A stretch of DNA of 32,008 bases from Opitutaceae bacterium (GTDB lineage: Bacteria > Verrucomicrobiota > Verrucomicrobiia > Opitutales > Opitutaceae): NCBI GenBank assembly GCA_002694885.1, contig NZNM01000106.1, forward strand, positions 1 through 32,008, read 5' to 3'. Every line of letters starts with the position of its first letter. Positions within the stretch are counted from its first letter, which is position 1. The notes under the pieces were generated by a model, which was not told the DNA's origin, made no database searches, and was given only the letters and a program-made list of their open reading frames with translations. Of the stretch, positions 17,420-25,943 are shown piece by piece. Position numbers and translations under genes: made by a program.

Positions 17420-18213
17420 AGCCGAGGGATCGTCAGACCTCCATCGACCATGATGACTTGGCCTGTCGAATAGGGGAAATCGCCTCGGGCTAGCGAAGCG
17501 ACTGCCTTGCCAACATCTTCAGGTTCGCCCCAACGTTTGGTAACACACAGGCCGTCCTCAATCAGGCGATCGTATTTCTCCGTGACCGCCGGCGAAGCCG
17601 TCATATCCGTTTTGGTCACTCCTGGACGAATTTCATATACCGGTATCCCACATTCGCCCAAGCGGGCTGCAAAGGCCAGGGTGAGCATACTTAAGCCGGC
17701 CTTGGCGATGCAGTATTCAGCTCGATTCACCGACGCCACGGTCGCCGAAATCGAGGAAATATTTACGATCGACGCCTCGAATTCCGGACTCGATTTCCTG
17801 GCGGCAACCATGTCTCGAGCGATTCCCTGGGTCAGAAAGAAGGGACCCTTCAAATTGATATCGAGAACGAAGTCGTAGTTGTCTTCGGTGGTCTCCAACA
17901 GATCGAGCCGCTCTTTGGGAGCAACGCCAGCATTGTTCACGAGGAGATTCACCGTTTGGCCGCCACTGGCATCCCGAGCAACCTTCCTAATCGTGCTCCG
18001 GCCTTCGGGCCTGCCGATATCGCCCTGAGCATAGGCGACTTCGCAATCCAACGATCGCAATTCATCGAGGACTTGGGCGATCTGATCCTCTGGCCGAACA
18101 CCATTGAGAACTAGATTCCAACCCTCTTTGGCTAAGGACTGGGCAATGCCCAAACCAATTCCTCGGGTGCCCCCGGTAACCAATGCCGTTTTAGATTTCT
18201 GTCCACTTTCCAT
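17416..18213 (-). CDS. SDR-family oxidoreductase (FabG/KduD-like sugar dehydrogenase)
   Basis: A 265-residue classical short-chain dehydrogenase. It has the cofactor motif TGGTRGIG (13-20), NNAG (93-96), N120, S154 in NISSIS and the Y167-x3-K171 pair in EYCIAKAG, so the active site is complete. The end YSTGQVIMVDGGLTI is standard. It resembles the group annotated '3-ketoacyl-ACP reductase' that occurs in sugar clusters (with RPGVTKTDMT and RWGEPEDVGKAV), more than true FabG. As the last gene of the uronyl hydrolase operon, it is probably a sugar or deoxyketo-uronate dehydrogenase in the manner of KduD; the substrate is inferred. Confidence 0.85.
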   Translation of the reverse strand: MESGQKSKTALVTGGTRGIGLGIAQSLAKEGWNLVLNGVRPEDQIAQVLDELRSLDCEVAYAQGDIGRPEGRSTIRKVARDASGGQTVNLLVNNAGVAPKERLDLLETTEDNYDFVLDINLKGPFFLTQGIARDMVAARKSSPEFEASIVNISSISATVASVNRAEYCIAKAGLSMLTLAFAARLGECGIPVYEIRPGVTKTDMTASPAVTEKYDRLIEDGLCVTKRWGEPEDVGKAVASLARGDFPYSTGQVIMVDGGLTIPRL

Positions 18214-18250
18214 AGCTCATGTTCTCTCGTTTATTTGGTATATCCCCGAT

Positions 18251-18325
18251 GTAGGGCTTTGATTGCCAAGAATGCTCAACTGAGATTTTGGAAACTTATG
18301 CGGTCTCCGCAAGCGAAGCCCCTAC
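18251..18325. repeat. BIME-like inverted pair of REP elements (copy 1)
   Basis: The gap between the SDR and Gfo/Idh genes holds a 75-base unit with inverted ends: GTAGGGCTT at 18251-18259 and AAGCCCCTAC at 18316-18325. The right half, read on the minus strand, starts with a GTAG head and then an imperfect hairpin with stem CGC..GCG around AA (18307-18314), the REP layout. The left half is a degenerate inverted copy. The same sequence type recurs at 19582-19659, which argues against chance. Confidence 0.6.
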
Positions 18326-18362
18326 AGGTTTCTTGATTGGCTGGGCGCTGTCTCCTCCAATA

Positions 18363-19517
18363 CTACAATTCAGGCACGTCGAGCCACTTGCGTTCCTCCC
18401 AGCTTTGCAGTCCGAGTTCCGCCAGCTGAACGCCTTTGGCGCCCTCTAGCAAGGTCCATCGAAATGGCGTATCCAAAACGACATGCTTCAAGAAAAGCTC
18501 CCATTGGACTTTGAAGGCGTTGTCATAGAGCTCTTGATTCGGAACTTTCGACCAATCGTCGAAAAAGTCTATAGGCTGGTCGATGTCTGGATTCCAAACT
18601 GGTTTGGGAGTGTTGGCGTAATGCTGAACATGGCATTCGCGAAGCCCGGCGACGGCTGAACCCATTTCTCCATCGATGTGCAATGTAAGTAAATCATCCC
18701 TACGGACACGAGTGCACCAAGAAGAATTGAAATTCACGACAATCTCCCCATCAGGCCCATCGACCTCGAACATCGAATAGGCGGCATCATCCGCCGTGCA
18801 AGCGTAGGGATTACCGCTTTCGTCAACACGCTCTTTGATGTGCGTCGCTCCGCGGCAACTGACCGCCTTCACCGGACCGAAAAGATTGTCGAGCACATAT
18901 CTCCAATGGCAAAGCATATCGATCATCATGCCTCCCCCATCTTCCTTTCGGTAGTTCCAGGAAGGGCGCTGAGCCGGCACGGTATGTCCTTCGAACACCC
19001 AGTATCCAAATTCTCCAGTCACCGAAAAAATCCTACCGAGGTAGCCTTTTTCAATTGCCCGCTTGAGTTTTACCAAGCCAGGCAACCACAACTTGTCTTG
19101 GACTACCCCGCTCTTAATCCCCTTCCCTTCACAAAAATAGTGCAGATCAACCGCGGTTTTCGTATCTACCGCGGTCGGCTTTTCGCAATAAACATGCTTG
19201 CCTGCAGTCGCTGCCTCTTTGACGGCATCCGCTCGCCTCAATGTGCTTTGAGCGTCGAAGTAAACGGGGAAATCCGGGTCTGACATGACGCTGTCCAAGT
19301 CAGTAGTCCACCGCTCCACACCCGACATGGCGGAAAGATTCCTGAGCTTAGTCTCGTTTCTCCCTACCAGAATCGGCACTGGGACAATCGTTTCCTCGGG
19401 ATTTACCCAAACGCCACCTTGCTTGATGATCTCCACGATCGAGCGCATGAGATGCTGATTCGTGCCCATGCGCCCGGTGACGCCGTTCATTATAATACCA
19501 ACCTTGTGAGTTTTCAT
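18363..19517 (-). CDS. Gfo/Idh/MocA-family oxidoreductase
   Basis: A 384-residue NAD(P)-dependent sugar oxidoreductase. The Rossmann start KVGIIMNGVTGRMGTNQHL replaces the usual GxGxxG with a GVTGRMG loop, as in a sub-branch of this family. The lysine motif CEKPTAV (K113) is in place. The C-terminal alpha/beta domain has GGGMMIDMLCHWRYVLDNLFG, with a His in the usual catalytic place. It is the fourth gene of a minus-strand set and has a BIME-like repeat on both sides. Together with the TIM-barrel isomerase upstream it suggests oxidation and rearrangement of a sugar or uronate, but no substrate can be read from the sequence. Confidence 0.88.
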   Translation of the reverse strand: MKTHKVGIIMNGVTGRMGTNQHLMRSIVEIIKQGGVWVNPEETIVPVPILVGRNETKLRNLSAMSGVERWTTDLDSVMSDPDFPVYFDAQSTLRRADAVKEAATAGKHVYCEKPTAVDTKTAVDLHYFCEGKGIKSGVVQDKLWLPGLVKLKRAIEKGYLGRIFSVTGEFGYWVFEGHTVPAQRPSWNYRKEDGGGMMIDMLCHWRYVLDNLFGPVKAVSCRGATHIKERVDESGNPYACTADDAAYSMFEVDGPDGEIVVNFNSSWCTRVRRDDLLTLHIDGEMGSAVAGLRECHVQHYANTPKPVWNPDIDQPIDFFDDWSKVPNQELYDNAFKVQWELFLKHVVLDTPFRWTLLEGAKGVQLAELGLQSWEERKWLDVPEL

Positions 19518-19581
19518 AATCTATATCGTTAAATTTATCGCGCTCGGAGCGCTTATAAGTGGTTTAAGCGGATCGATCAAC

Positions 19582-19659
19582 ATAGGGCCTTCGCTTGAGA
19601 AGAGCCGCTCAAGTCGAGTTCTGTCTGAAAAAACGGCGTGCCGCAAGCGACAGCCCTAC
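19582..19659. repeat. BIME-like inverted pair of REP elements (copy 2)
   Basis: In the gap upstream of the Gfo/Idh gene, the plus strand reads ATAGGGCCTTCGCTTGAGAA from 19582. In the opposite sense, 19634-19659 (minus strand) starts GTAGGGCTGTCGCTTGCGG. The minus-strand half folds into a hairpin with GGC/GCC, TG/CA and CGC/GCG pairs around an AA loop. At copy 1 the middle pairs are CT/AG, so the stem has changed on both sides at once. This supports a selected hairpin rather than random similarity. Confidence 0.6.
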
Positions 19660-19696
19660 GTACTTGATAAAAGAATTTGGCTCGATCGGACTCCAT

Positions 19697-20521
19697 CTAA
19701 GAAAGTTCTTTGTAGGCTTTGATAATTCTATCAAGGTACTCGTCTTGATCCATCGCCCAGTATTTATTGGAAAAGATCTCCACCTCATCGTATCCAGAAA
19801 ATCCTGTATCACGAACCCAACGGCGAATCCCCGACACATCGATAACGCCTTCTCCCATTATCCCTCTGTCATTGAGCATGTCTTCGGGAAGATTCTTCCA
19901 ATCGCAGATGTGGAAAGAGAAGAGCTGATTCTTCTCCCCCGCTTTCTTGATTTCCTCTTCAAGATGATCATCCCACCAAATATGGAAAACATCGGCAGTA
20001 ATCCCTAGGTTCGGATATCCCACTTCATCGCAGATTGCCCCTGCTTGAGACATTGTGTTCACCGCGCTCCGACTGTCTGCGTACATCGGATGCAAAGGTT
20101 CGATTCCCAGCTTTACGCCGGCAGCGGCCGCATGTTCTATGGACGCCGCGATTCCTTCAGTTATCTGCTTTCTCGACTCGAAAAGCGATTGTCCCGGTGT
20201 CGCGCCGCAAACGAGCACCACTAGCGGCGCCCCGATTTCCGCAGCCTCATCGATGATTCGCTTATTCTCATCGATAGCCTTGATTCGTTCAGCCCCATTC
20301 AAGGTAGTGAAGAATCCGCCTCTCACGTAGCTGACCACTTCGATACCTTCATCCCGCAGCATGCTACCCGCGGCTCGATGGCCGTCGCTATAGGCCGCCG
20401 CTGCATCCTGCCAAACGGACATACCACCTATACCTGCCGAACGGTATTTGACAGCAGCCTCTCGCAAACCCCAAGGCTTAGTCGTTATACTGTGTATACA
20501 AAGTTTCGATAAATCCGTCAC
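19697..20521 (-). CDS. Sugar phosphate isomerase/epimerase-type TIM-barrel protein
   Basis: A 274-residue AP_endonuc_2/xylose-isomerase-like TIM barrel. Likely metal ligands are E141 in LGIEPLHP, D177 (or H180) in TADVFHIWWDDH, H204 in FSFHICDW and E248 in YDEVEIFSNKYW, the usual E-D-H-E set of sugar isomerases and epimerases in this fold. The start is GTG at 20521: the minus strand shows GAGGAG seven bases ahead, a good ribosome site. It is 18 bases from the GH88-like gene in the same operon. The isomerase or epimerase reaction is inferred from family; a ketosugar lyase or hydratase role cannot be excluded. Confidence 0.85.
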   Translation of the reverse strand: MTDLSKLCIHSITTKPWGLREAAVKYRSAGIGGMSVWQDAAAAYSDGHRAAGSMLRDEGIEVVSYVRGGFFTTLNGAERIKAIDENKRIIDEAAEIGAPLVVLVCGATPGQSLFESRKQITEGIAASIEHAAAAGVKLGIEPLHPMYADSRSAVNTMSQAGAICDEVGYPNLGITADVFHIWWDDHLEEEIKKAGEKNQLFSFHICDWKNLPEDMLNDRGIMGEGVIDVSGIRRWVRDTGFSGYDEVEIFSNKYWAMDQDEYLDRIIKAYKELS

Positions 20522-20539
20522 AACGTTTCTCCTCAGCGA

Positions 20540-21919
20540 CTATCGGTTTAAACAACCAAAGAAAGTGTAGTAGGAATCGCTACGAATCTCGCGCTGCAAC
20601 ATGAGCGCCGCTTCCCGAATATGGTAGTCGCCCCACTGGCTGGATTCCCCGCAGGCGATCTTCTGACCCTCAGGAACATTGTCCCAGCCATTGGGCTCAT
20701 GGTAGATCGAGTGCAGCAGCAATCCCTGATGAGAGCTATCTTCACTCAAATATGGCGAAGCGAGGAGAGATCGCATGCTCGTAAGTCCCGCCTGCCAGTA
20801 CTTGGAGCCCTCTTCCGTTTCCGTACCCAAATAGCGACCGAGCCGGAGCAAGCCCTGAGCGCCGATCGCCGCCGCAGTACTGTCAATAGGTTCCCACTCA
20901 TTGTAAGGATCCGAATCGCGCTCCCTCCAATCCCCGAGGCGATGCAATTGAGGAGCCCCGCCATCCCAGTAGGGAACCCCATCGACTGGCGTATTTTCGA
21001 TGAACCAATCGCAGGTCGCTTTGGCCGCCTTCAGGCAGGTTTCCTGGATCGCCGATTTCCCGCCGAAAGCTGCGAATTGATCTTTATCAATCGTGTCGAT
21101 GAATTCGAGCTCTTCGGGGAAGCCAACCATGGCCCAAGCCAATCCACGCGTCCAAGTCGTGTATCCACTGAATCCTTGCTGGGCGTTCGGGCATCGGTAG
21201 CGGCCGTCATTGGTATTGAATACACTTTCATGGGCCGTCCGTCCCCATTCGTCATACTTATCGCGCCCTTCGCCATAATACACACTGTATCTGGCTGTTG
21301 CATTCATGTGATCGATGCCTCGTCCAAGGAGACTGATAGGAGAATCGTTCTCACCCATTAGCACATGCCCCAATGCATGAGCTACCATCAAGATGCGACA
21401 GCTTCGAATTGTATCTACAAATAGGCTATGTGGTCCATTGAATGAGTATATGTACCCTCCTCCCTCATGCGTTGTCGACCAGCGACTTGCTTGGACGGCG
21501 CCCGAAGTTTTCAGTGCGAGCTCACAAAAATCCCGCTCCGCTTGAGGCCCAGCAGCTTTGCCCTCGTTGAGCAGGCGAAGCCAATTCCCATAGCAGCTCA
21601 AATTGTTGAATCCGTGATCATGGACCCCCACATGACTGACATGCGTTGCCATACGTTCGACGGTATGCTTCTTCGCTAATTCCAGATAGCGCTCATCGCC
21701 GGTAGCGTCGAACTGCAAGAACGAAGAACCGTAAACGAACCCTTCCGTCCATTCCGTCCACCCGCGAGTGTCATACCTTCCATTGACGGTAAAGACGGGC
21801 GAACCTCGCGACATATCGTATTCGGCTTCGATGAGATCAATCTTCTGACCCGAAAGCTGCCAGAATTTTTCCAGCGAATCTTTTAGAGAGTCTATAGTAA
21901 TCGTAGTGTCGATTTTCAT
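20540..21919 (-). CDS. GH88-like unsaturated uronyl hydrolase
   Basis: A 459-residue (alpha/alpha)6 barrel protein with the GH88 layout. It has WTEGFVYGSSFLQF (57-70), HDHGFNN (100-106, D101 in the place of the hydration Asp), FVDTIRSCRIL with D169 matching the second catalytic Asp, WTRGLAWAMVGF (256-267), DGVPYWD (313-319) and DSTAAAIGAQGLLRLG (346-361). GH88 enzymes hydrate the double bond of 4,5-unsaturated uronic acids left by polysaccharide lyases, releasing a keto-uronate. No signal peptide is seen, so it should act in the cytosol on imported oligosaccharides. The start lies 12 bases after the XRE-cupin regulator. The exact glycan is unknown. Confidence 0.8.
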   Translation of the reverse strand: MKIDTTITIDSLKDSLEKFWQLSGQKIDLIEAEYDMSRGSPVFTVNGRYDTRGWTEWTEGFVYGSSFLQFDATGDERYLELAKKHTVERMATHVSHVGVHDHGFNNLSCYGNWLRLLNEGKAAGPQAERDFCELALKTSGAVQASRWSTTHEGGGYIYSFNGPHSLFVDTIRSCRILMVAHALGHVLMGENDSPISLLGRGIDHMNATARYSVYYGEGRDKYDEWGRTAHESVFNTNDGRYRCPNAQQGFSGYTTWTRGLAWAMVGFPEELEFIDTIDKDQFAAFGGKSAIQETCLKAAKATCDWFIENTPVDGVPYWDGGAPQLHRLGDWRERDSDPYNEWEPIDSTAAAIGAQGLLRLGRYLGTETEEGSKYWQAGLTSMRSLLASPYLSEDSSHQGLLLHSIYHEPNGWDNVPEGQKIACGESSQWGDYHIREAALMLQREIRSDSYYTFFGCLNR

Positions 21920-21931
21920 ACAGTTTAAATT

Positions 21932-22495
21932 CTAGTAGCGTTTATCTTTCCTGATATGGACGATTATGAACTGACAATCTTCCAGAGCTTCATAGGTATG
22001 CTCTTGGATAGCGTCGAATTGAATGCTTTGCCCTTCAGCGAGTTCTTGAATTTCTTGGGGCAATGTAATCCGAAGTCGGCCTTTTAAGACCCAGCAAATT
22101 TCGTGGTCGTCATAGTGCACTTCAGGCTTGGAAAGGCTGGCGCCCTTCTTGGCTTCTCCCAGCAAGCAATTAGCATTGGCATAACGAACCGCCCGAAAAA
22201 GGAAGCCCTCGGAATTATAAAATTCCGACTCTTTTCGATTGGAAAGCGGCGCCTCCGCCAAAGTGAGCAAATCGGTGGCCCGCATTCCAAAAACGCGGCC
22301 AATCTTGTACAAAGTCTCTACCTCAGCCTGCGTCTGGTTTCGCTCCAATTTTGAGATAACCGCTATGGATACCCCGCTCGCCTGGGATAAGTCGCTCAAA
22401 GTCATCTCGGCCCGTTTGCGAATCTCCCGCAACACGGAAAAATCGAACATCGGCAAGGCGATTTCTTCCTCTAGCACAACCTCGGACATTCTCAT
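21932..22495 (-). CDS. XRE-family regulator with C-terminal cupin
   Basis: A 187-residue regulator. The helix-turn-helix is at about residues 20-78 (VLREIRKRAEMTLSDLSQASGVSIAVISKLERNQ in pattern), and a single cupin domain is at about 120-180 (KPEVHYDDHEICWVLKGRLRI, GQSIQFDAIQEHTYEAL). It has His and Glu at the metal positions, though the set is not complete. Such proteins bind DNA and sense a small molecule in the cupin. It is first in the operon and only 12 bases from the GH88-like gene, so it probably autoregulates the uronate operon. Two close ATGs (22495 and 22489) cannot be separated. Confidence 0.9.
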   Translation of the reverse strand: MRMSEVVLEEEIALPMFDFSVLREIRKRAEMTLSDLSQASGVSIAVISKLERNQTQAEVETLYKIGRVFGMRATDLLTLAEAPLSNRKESEFYNSEGFLFRAVRYANANCLLGEAKKGASLSKPEVHYDDHEICWVLKGRLRITLPQEIQELAEGQSIQFDAIQEHTYEALEDCQFIIVHIRKDKRY

Positions 22496-22637
22496 ACAGA
22501 TAGAGCCTAAGGTTTCTTAAGCAAGAAGAATATGAACAAAATTTATCTATAAAGAAAATAAAGAATTTTCGCTCTCGGCACGAGAAACGACTGAAGAACC
22601 ATGAAAGTGAATGATAAAACTCATCTCTATCAGCATG

Positions 22638-22669
22638 AAAAAACGCGCTCCCGCAGACGCGGGACCGCG
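22638..22669 (-). terminator. Intrinsic terminator downstream of xylA
   Basis: On the minus strand a strong hairpin is followed by six T. On the plus strand the arms are CGCG (22644-22647) plus TCCCGC (22649-22654) and GCGGGA (22659-22664) plus CGCG (22666-22669). They have one C-C mismatch and an AGAC loop; the A-run is at 22638-22643. It lies about 105 bases past the xylA stop and separates xylA from the uronate operon. Confidence 0.8.
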
Positions 22670-22671
22670 TT

Positions 22672-22720
22672 CCACCCTCTAAGCCAACGTAAAGAGGTGG
22701 AGCTCGATCTCCGGGCGAGC
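22672..22720. repeat. Two short stem-loops beside the xylA terminator
   Basis: Between the terminator and xylA are two more inverted repeats: CCACCCTCT (22672-22680) with AGAGGTGG (22693-22700), one base bulged, and GCTCG (22702-22706) with CGAGC (22716-22720). The whole block looks like a multi-hairpin extragenic element. I recall similar GGAGCTCGA-type repeats in related genomes, but no copy count could be made here. Confidence 0.4.
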
Positions 22721-22772
22721 TTGGGTCGACGCAATACGTGCCTAGGAACGATCCGCGTAAAAAACCGCGCGG

Positions 22773-24101
22773 CTAGATAAAATCGTTTACGATCTGCTCG
22801 TAGCGCTCTTGCTTTCCGCTGATCTGCTCTGGCTCACCGGCTGAACGGCCAATGGCATAGAGATCCTCCAAAGAAAGCTCTCCCTTTTCAAAACGGGCGC
22901 CCTCTCCCGATTCAAAACTGGCATAACGCTGGCTTTTTAAAACAGGCAATTTGGACTCGTTTAGGATCCGCTCAGCTGTCAGGGCTGCTCGGGCAAAGGC
23001 GTCCATACCGGCGATGTGGGCGATAAAGATGTCTTCCAGGTCCGTTGAATTGCGTCGCAGCTTAGCATCGAAGTTGACACCTCCGCCTTTAAAGCCCCCC
23101 GCTTTGAGGATGACTAGCATCGCTTCCACGAGCTCGTTCAAGTTCATAGGGAATTGGTCGGTGTCCCAACCGTTCTGGTAGTCGCCACGATTGGCGTCGA
23201 TGCTTCCCAAAAGGCCCGCGTCCGCTGCCATCTGCAGCTCATGCTGGAAGGTATGGCCGGCCAGCGTCGCATGATTCACTTCCACATTCAGCGAGAAATC
23301 ATCCAGCAGATCGTACTGCCTCAAGAAGCCGATAACCGTTTCGCAGTCGAAATCGTATTGGTGCTTGGTAGGCTCCGCCGGTTTAGGCTCGATGAAAAAC
23401 TGTCCTTTGAAGCCTTGAGATCGGCCGTAGTCCCGGGCGATCGTCAACATCCGTGCGAAATGCTCTTTCTCGCGCTGGGTATCGGTATTCAGGAGCGACA
23501 TGTAGCCTTCCCGTCCTCCCCAGAATACATAGTTTTCGCCACCTAAAGCGATCGTCGCATCGATTGCGTTCTTCAACTGAGCTCCCGCATAGGCTACGAC
23601 GCTGAAGTCCGGATTGGTCGACGCGCCATTCATGTAGCGCGGATTGCTGAACAAATTAGATGTGCCCCAGAGCAACTTCACTCCCGAGGCTGCTTGCTTC
23701 TCCTTGGCATAATCGACGATGGCTTGGAGATTGGCTTCGGATTCGGCAAAGCTGGATCCTTCGTCTACAAGGTCAAAGTCGTGAAAGCAGTAGTAGGACG
23801 CCCCAATCTTGGTGAAGAACTCGAAAGCGGCGTCCATCTTGCCCTTGCCTCGGCTGATCGCGTCTGAGCCCTCATCCCATGGAAAGGCCTTGGTGCCGGG
23901 CCCGAAGGGGTCGCCTCCTGTTCCGCAAAAGGTATGCCAGTAGGCAATCGCGAATCGGAATAGCTCCCCCATCGTCTTGCCAGCAATTTCCGTTTCTGGG
24001 CTGTACCATTTGAAAGCGAGCGGGTTGTCGCTCTCAGGCCCTTCGTATCCGATTTTCCCAATACCGGGAAAGTACTCTTTCTCTCCAATTGTGATGCTCA
24101 T
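22773..24101 (-). CDS. xylA: Xylose isomerase
   Basis: Cytosolic isomerase that converts D-xylose to D-xylulose (also glucose/fructose). At 442 residues it is the long class II type. Family marks are YYCFHDFDL with catalytic H107 and D110, [33 protein letters not shown] with the metal Glu/Lys, and [19 protein letters not shown]. No xylulokinase or xylose transporter is in the window. The gene is divergent from an AraC regulator 282 bases away that probably controls it, and it is followed by a strong terminator, so it is transcribed alone. Confidence 0.97.
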   Translation of the reverse strand: MSITIGEKEYFPGIGKIGYEGPESDNPLAFKWYSPETEIAGKTMGELFRFAIAYWHTFCGTGGDPFGPGTKAFPWDEGSDAISRGKGKMDAAFEFFTKIGASYYCFHDFDLVDEGSSFAESEANLQAIVDYAKEKQAASGVKLLWGTSNLFSNPRYMNGASTNPDFSVVAYAGAQLKNAIDATIALGGENYVFWGGREGYMSLLNTDTQREKEHFARMLTIARDYGRSQGFKGQFFIEPKPAEPTKHQYDFDCETVIGFLRQYDLLDDFSLNVEVNHATLAGHTFQHELQMAADAGLLGSIDANRGDYQNGWDTDQFPMNLNELVEAMLVILKAGGFKGGGVNFDAKLRRNSTDLEDIFIAHIAGMDAFARAALTAERILNESKLPVLKSQRYASFESGEGARFEKGELSLEDLYAIGRSAGEPEQISGKQERYEQIVNDFI

Positions 24102-24383
24102 GTTTGTTCGTGTATTTGCGGGTTTATAAATTCGAAATTCGGTCCTCTAAATCACTCTGCTCAAACGAACGAAAAGGTCTTCGCGAAGAACTCGAGAACC
24201 TTTTCATTATGCCAAGATTAAAGAAGCGATATCCTTAATCATTTTCCCAATTTCTAGCATTATTATCTCATCATTATTGACCGACCGGAAGCGAACCAGC
24301 TATTTTCTCGAGGCATACCCGGGGCGAGTCGACGACACGCTCTCGGAAAAAATCAGCACGATCGTATTTCAAATTCAATTTTG
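24102..24383. promoter_or_regulatory. Divergent control region of xylA and the AraC regulator
   Basis: The 282-base gap between two divergent starts should contain both promoters. The clearest element is an inverted repeat AAAAGGT (24172-24178) / ACCTTTT (24198-24204), with a perfect 10-base palindrome CTTCGCGAAG (24179-24188) next to the left arm. It is placed 71-103 bases upstream of xylA, in reach of an activator. No clear -35/-10 pair could be fixed for either gene. Confidence 0.5.
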
Positions 24384-25292
24384 ATGACAGGCATTCTTGC
24401 AGAGGGCAGAAACTACTTCGAGGACGTGAACTATCCGATAACGGCGAGGCACGTGCTCACATCGACAACCAGCGAGCCTTCCCACGAGTACGATCTTACT
24501 GAGACGAAACACGCCCATGACTTTTGCGAACTAGTCCTCATAGTCAGCGGAACGGCTATGCACTGGCTCAACGGCGACGAGTTTCCCGTGGTTGCCGGAG
24601 ACGTGTTTCTGCTTCAAGGCAAGCAAAACCATTTTTTCCACAAACGGGAACGGCTGGAGATGATTAATATCATGTACGATCCAGCCCGAATTGGACTCCC
24701 TGAAAACCGGCTCCTGAAAATCCCCGGATATTGCGCCCTGTTTCTTCTGGAACCGGTTTTCCGAAAACAACACCGGTTCTCCAGTCGACTCCACCTCGAA
24801 CGGCTCGCCCTTTCCCGAGCTGAGCGAATAGCCTTGGAGATGGTGGACGAAGTCGATCGTCGGGAAGACGGCTACGAATCCGCTCTGCTCGGCAAGCTCA
24901 TTGACCTCATGGTCTTCCTATCCCGCTCGTATCAGGAAACGCAGTCGGAATCAAATCGATCCGCTGCCCTACTAAGAGTGGGTTCGGTTATCAGTAGCAT
25001 GGAGCAGGATTACGCTCGCGATTGGAAGCTGGAGGACTTCGTGGAAATGTCTCGCCTCTCGCGAAGCCACTTCATGCGAACGTTCACTAAAGCAACTCGC
25101 CAGCCGCCTTTCGACTATTTGATCCAATTGCGGCTCCAGAACGCTATGCGACTGTTGCGGGATTCACGGCTAACTGTATCCCAAATCGCCTACGAGGTCG
25201 GGTTCAATGATAGCAATTACTTCACGCGCCAATTTTCGAAACGCAAAGGACAGTCCCCGCTCGCCTACCGAAAGTCCTTTGGCGGCAGCTGA
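24384..25292 (+). CDS. AraC-family transcriptional regulator
   Basis: A 302-residue regulator counted from the ATG at 24384 (an in-frame TTG directly before it is less likely). The N-terminal cupin-like sugar-binding part is at about 35-95 (HAHDFCELVLIVSGTAMHWLNGDEFPVVAGDVFLL). The C-terminal double helix-turn-helix is at about 205-300: WKLEDFVEMSRLSRSHFMRTFTKATRQPPFDYLIQLRLQNAMRLL in pattern, then VSQIAYEVGFNDSNYFTRQFSKRKGQSPLAYR. Divergent orientation to xylA suggests it activates xylose isomerase in response to xylose or a related pentose. Confidence 0.93.
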   Translation: MTGILAEGRNYFEDVNYPITARHVLTSTTSEPSHEYDLTETKHAHDFCELVLIVSGTAMHWLNGDEFPVVAGDVFLLQGKQNHFFHKRERLEMINIMYDPARIGLPENRLLKIPGYCALFLLEPVFRKQHRFSSRLHLERLALSRAERIALEMVDEVDRREDGYESALLGKLIDLMVFLSRSYQETQSESNRSAALLRVGSVISSMEQDYARDWKLEDFVEMSRLSRSHFMRTFTKATRQPPFDYLIQLRLQNAMRLLRDSRLTVSQIAYEVGFNDSNYFTRQFSKRKGQSPLAYRKSFGGS

Positions 25293-25494
25293 AGACACAA
25301 CCTTCCAGCCCGGATCCGGTATGCGAGATTCAGGCATCCAAATTTCTACGTAAACCACAGCGCAGATCCCCTATCCCGATCAGTCATTTTCACTCCCGAG
25401 AATCGAGAAACTCATGGACCCAATTGAGGAATTTTACCTCATTTGCACAATTCCGTGTTTGAGCCAAAAAACGGTTTCCGTTTGAGAAAGATCT

Positions 25495-25943
25495 ATGCTT
25501 CATGCCGCTCTGAGATTTCCCATTTTTTCCACACTGATTGCCCTGCTAGCCAGCTTCACTTTCGCCGACCAGCAAGACGTCGGTCAGACCCAGGAACATT
25601 CAGGCGAAAAACCGGCAGCCGATTCGTCCGGAGCCTACTTTGCTGGCTTAATGGATGCCTGTCAGCAAATCGATTTTCTTTCCCGGAACGAGCGCTTCGA
25701 AAGTCTGCTAAAAGCGACGGAACGCTTTCGCAACTACCTCAAGAAAGCCTCCGATCACCTGCCGCCAAGCGCTCACTCGAGCAACTCTCTCAGGCGATTC
25801 ACAATTTTCTCTGGCGCAACGATGAACGCCGGCTTCGAGAAGCATCGGAAAAACTGCAGTTGCTAGCCAACCACACCCAGTCCCTGCTGTCGGCTGACGA
25901 GATCGAACGAGCCCGCGAATACAAACAGCTCGCTAAGAGCTGA
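25495..25943 (+). pseudogene. Small exported helical protein, broken by a frameshift
   Basis: Two overlapping frames each look coding in only one part. The first frame (from ATG 25495) gives a signal peptide, LHAALRFPIFSTLIALLAS then FTFADQ, and a helical part DACQQIDFLSRNERFESLLKA. The second frame, ending at TGA 25941-25943, gives a helical tail KRSLEQLSQAIHNFLWRNDE ... LLSADEIERAREYKQL. Sense-like sequence switches near 25740-25770, as if one base were missing around CTGCCGCC. Joined, the product would be about 149 residues, exported and alpha-helical, of no known family. The loss may be real or a sequencing error. On the other strand the IclR gene ends within its last bases. Confidence 0.6.

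Noticed and set aside
20621-21361. 246-codon plus-strand ORF
   Set aside because: Antisense to the GH88-like gene, whose catalytic motifs are intact, with no domain of its own.
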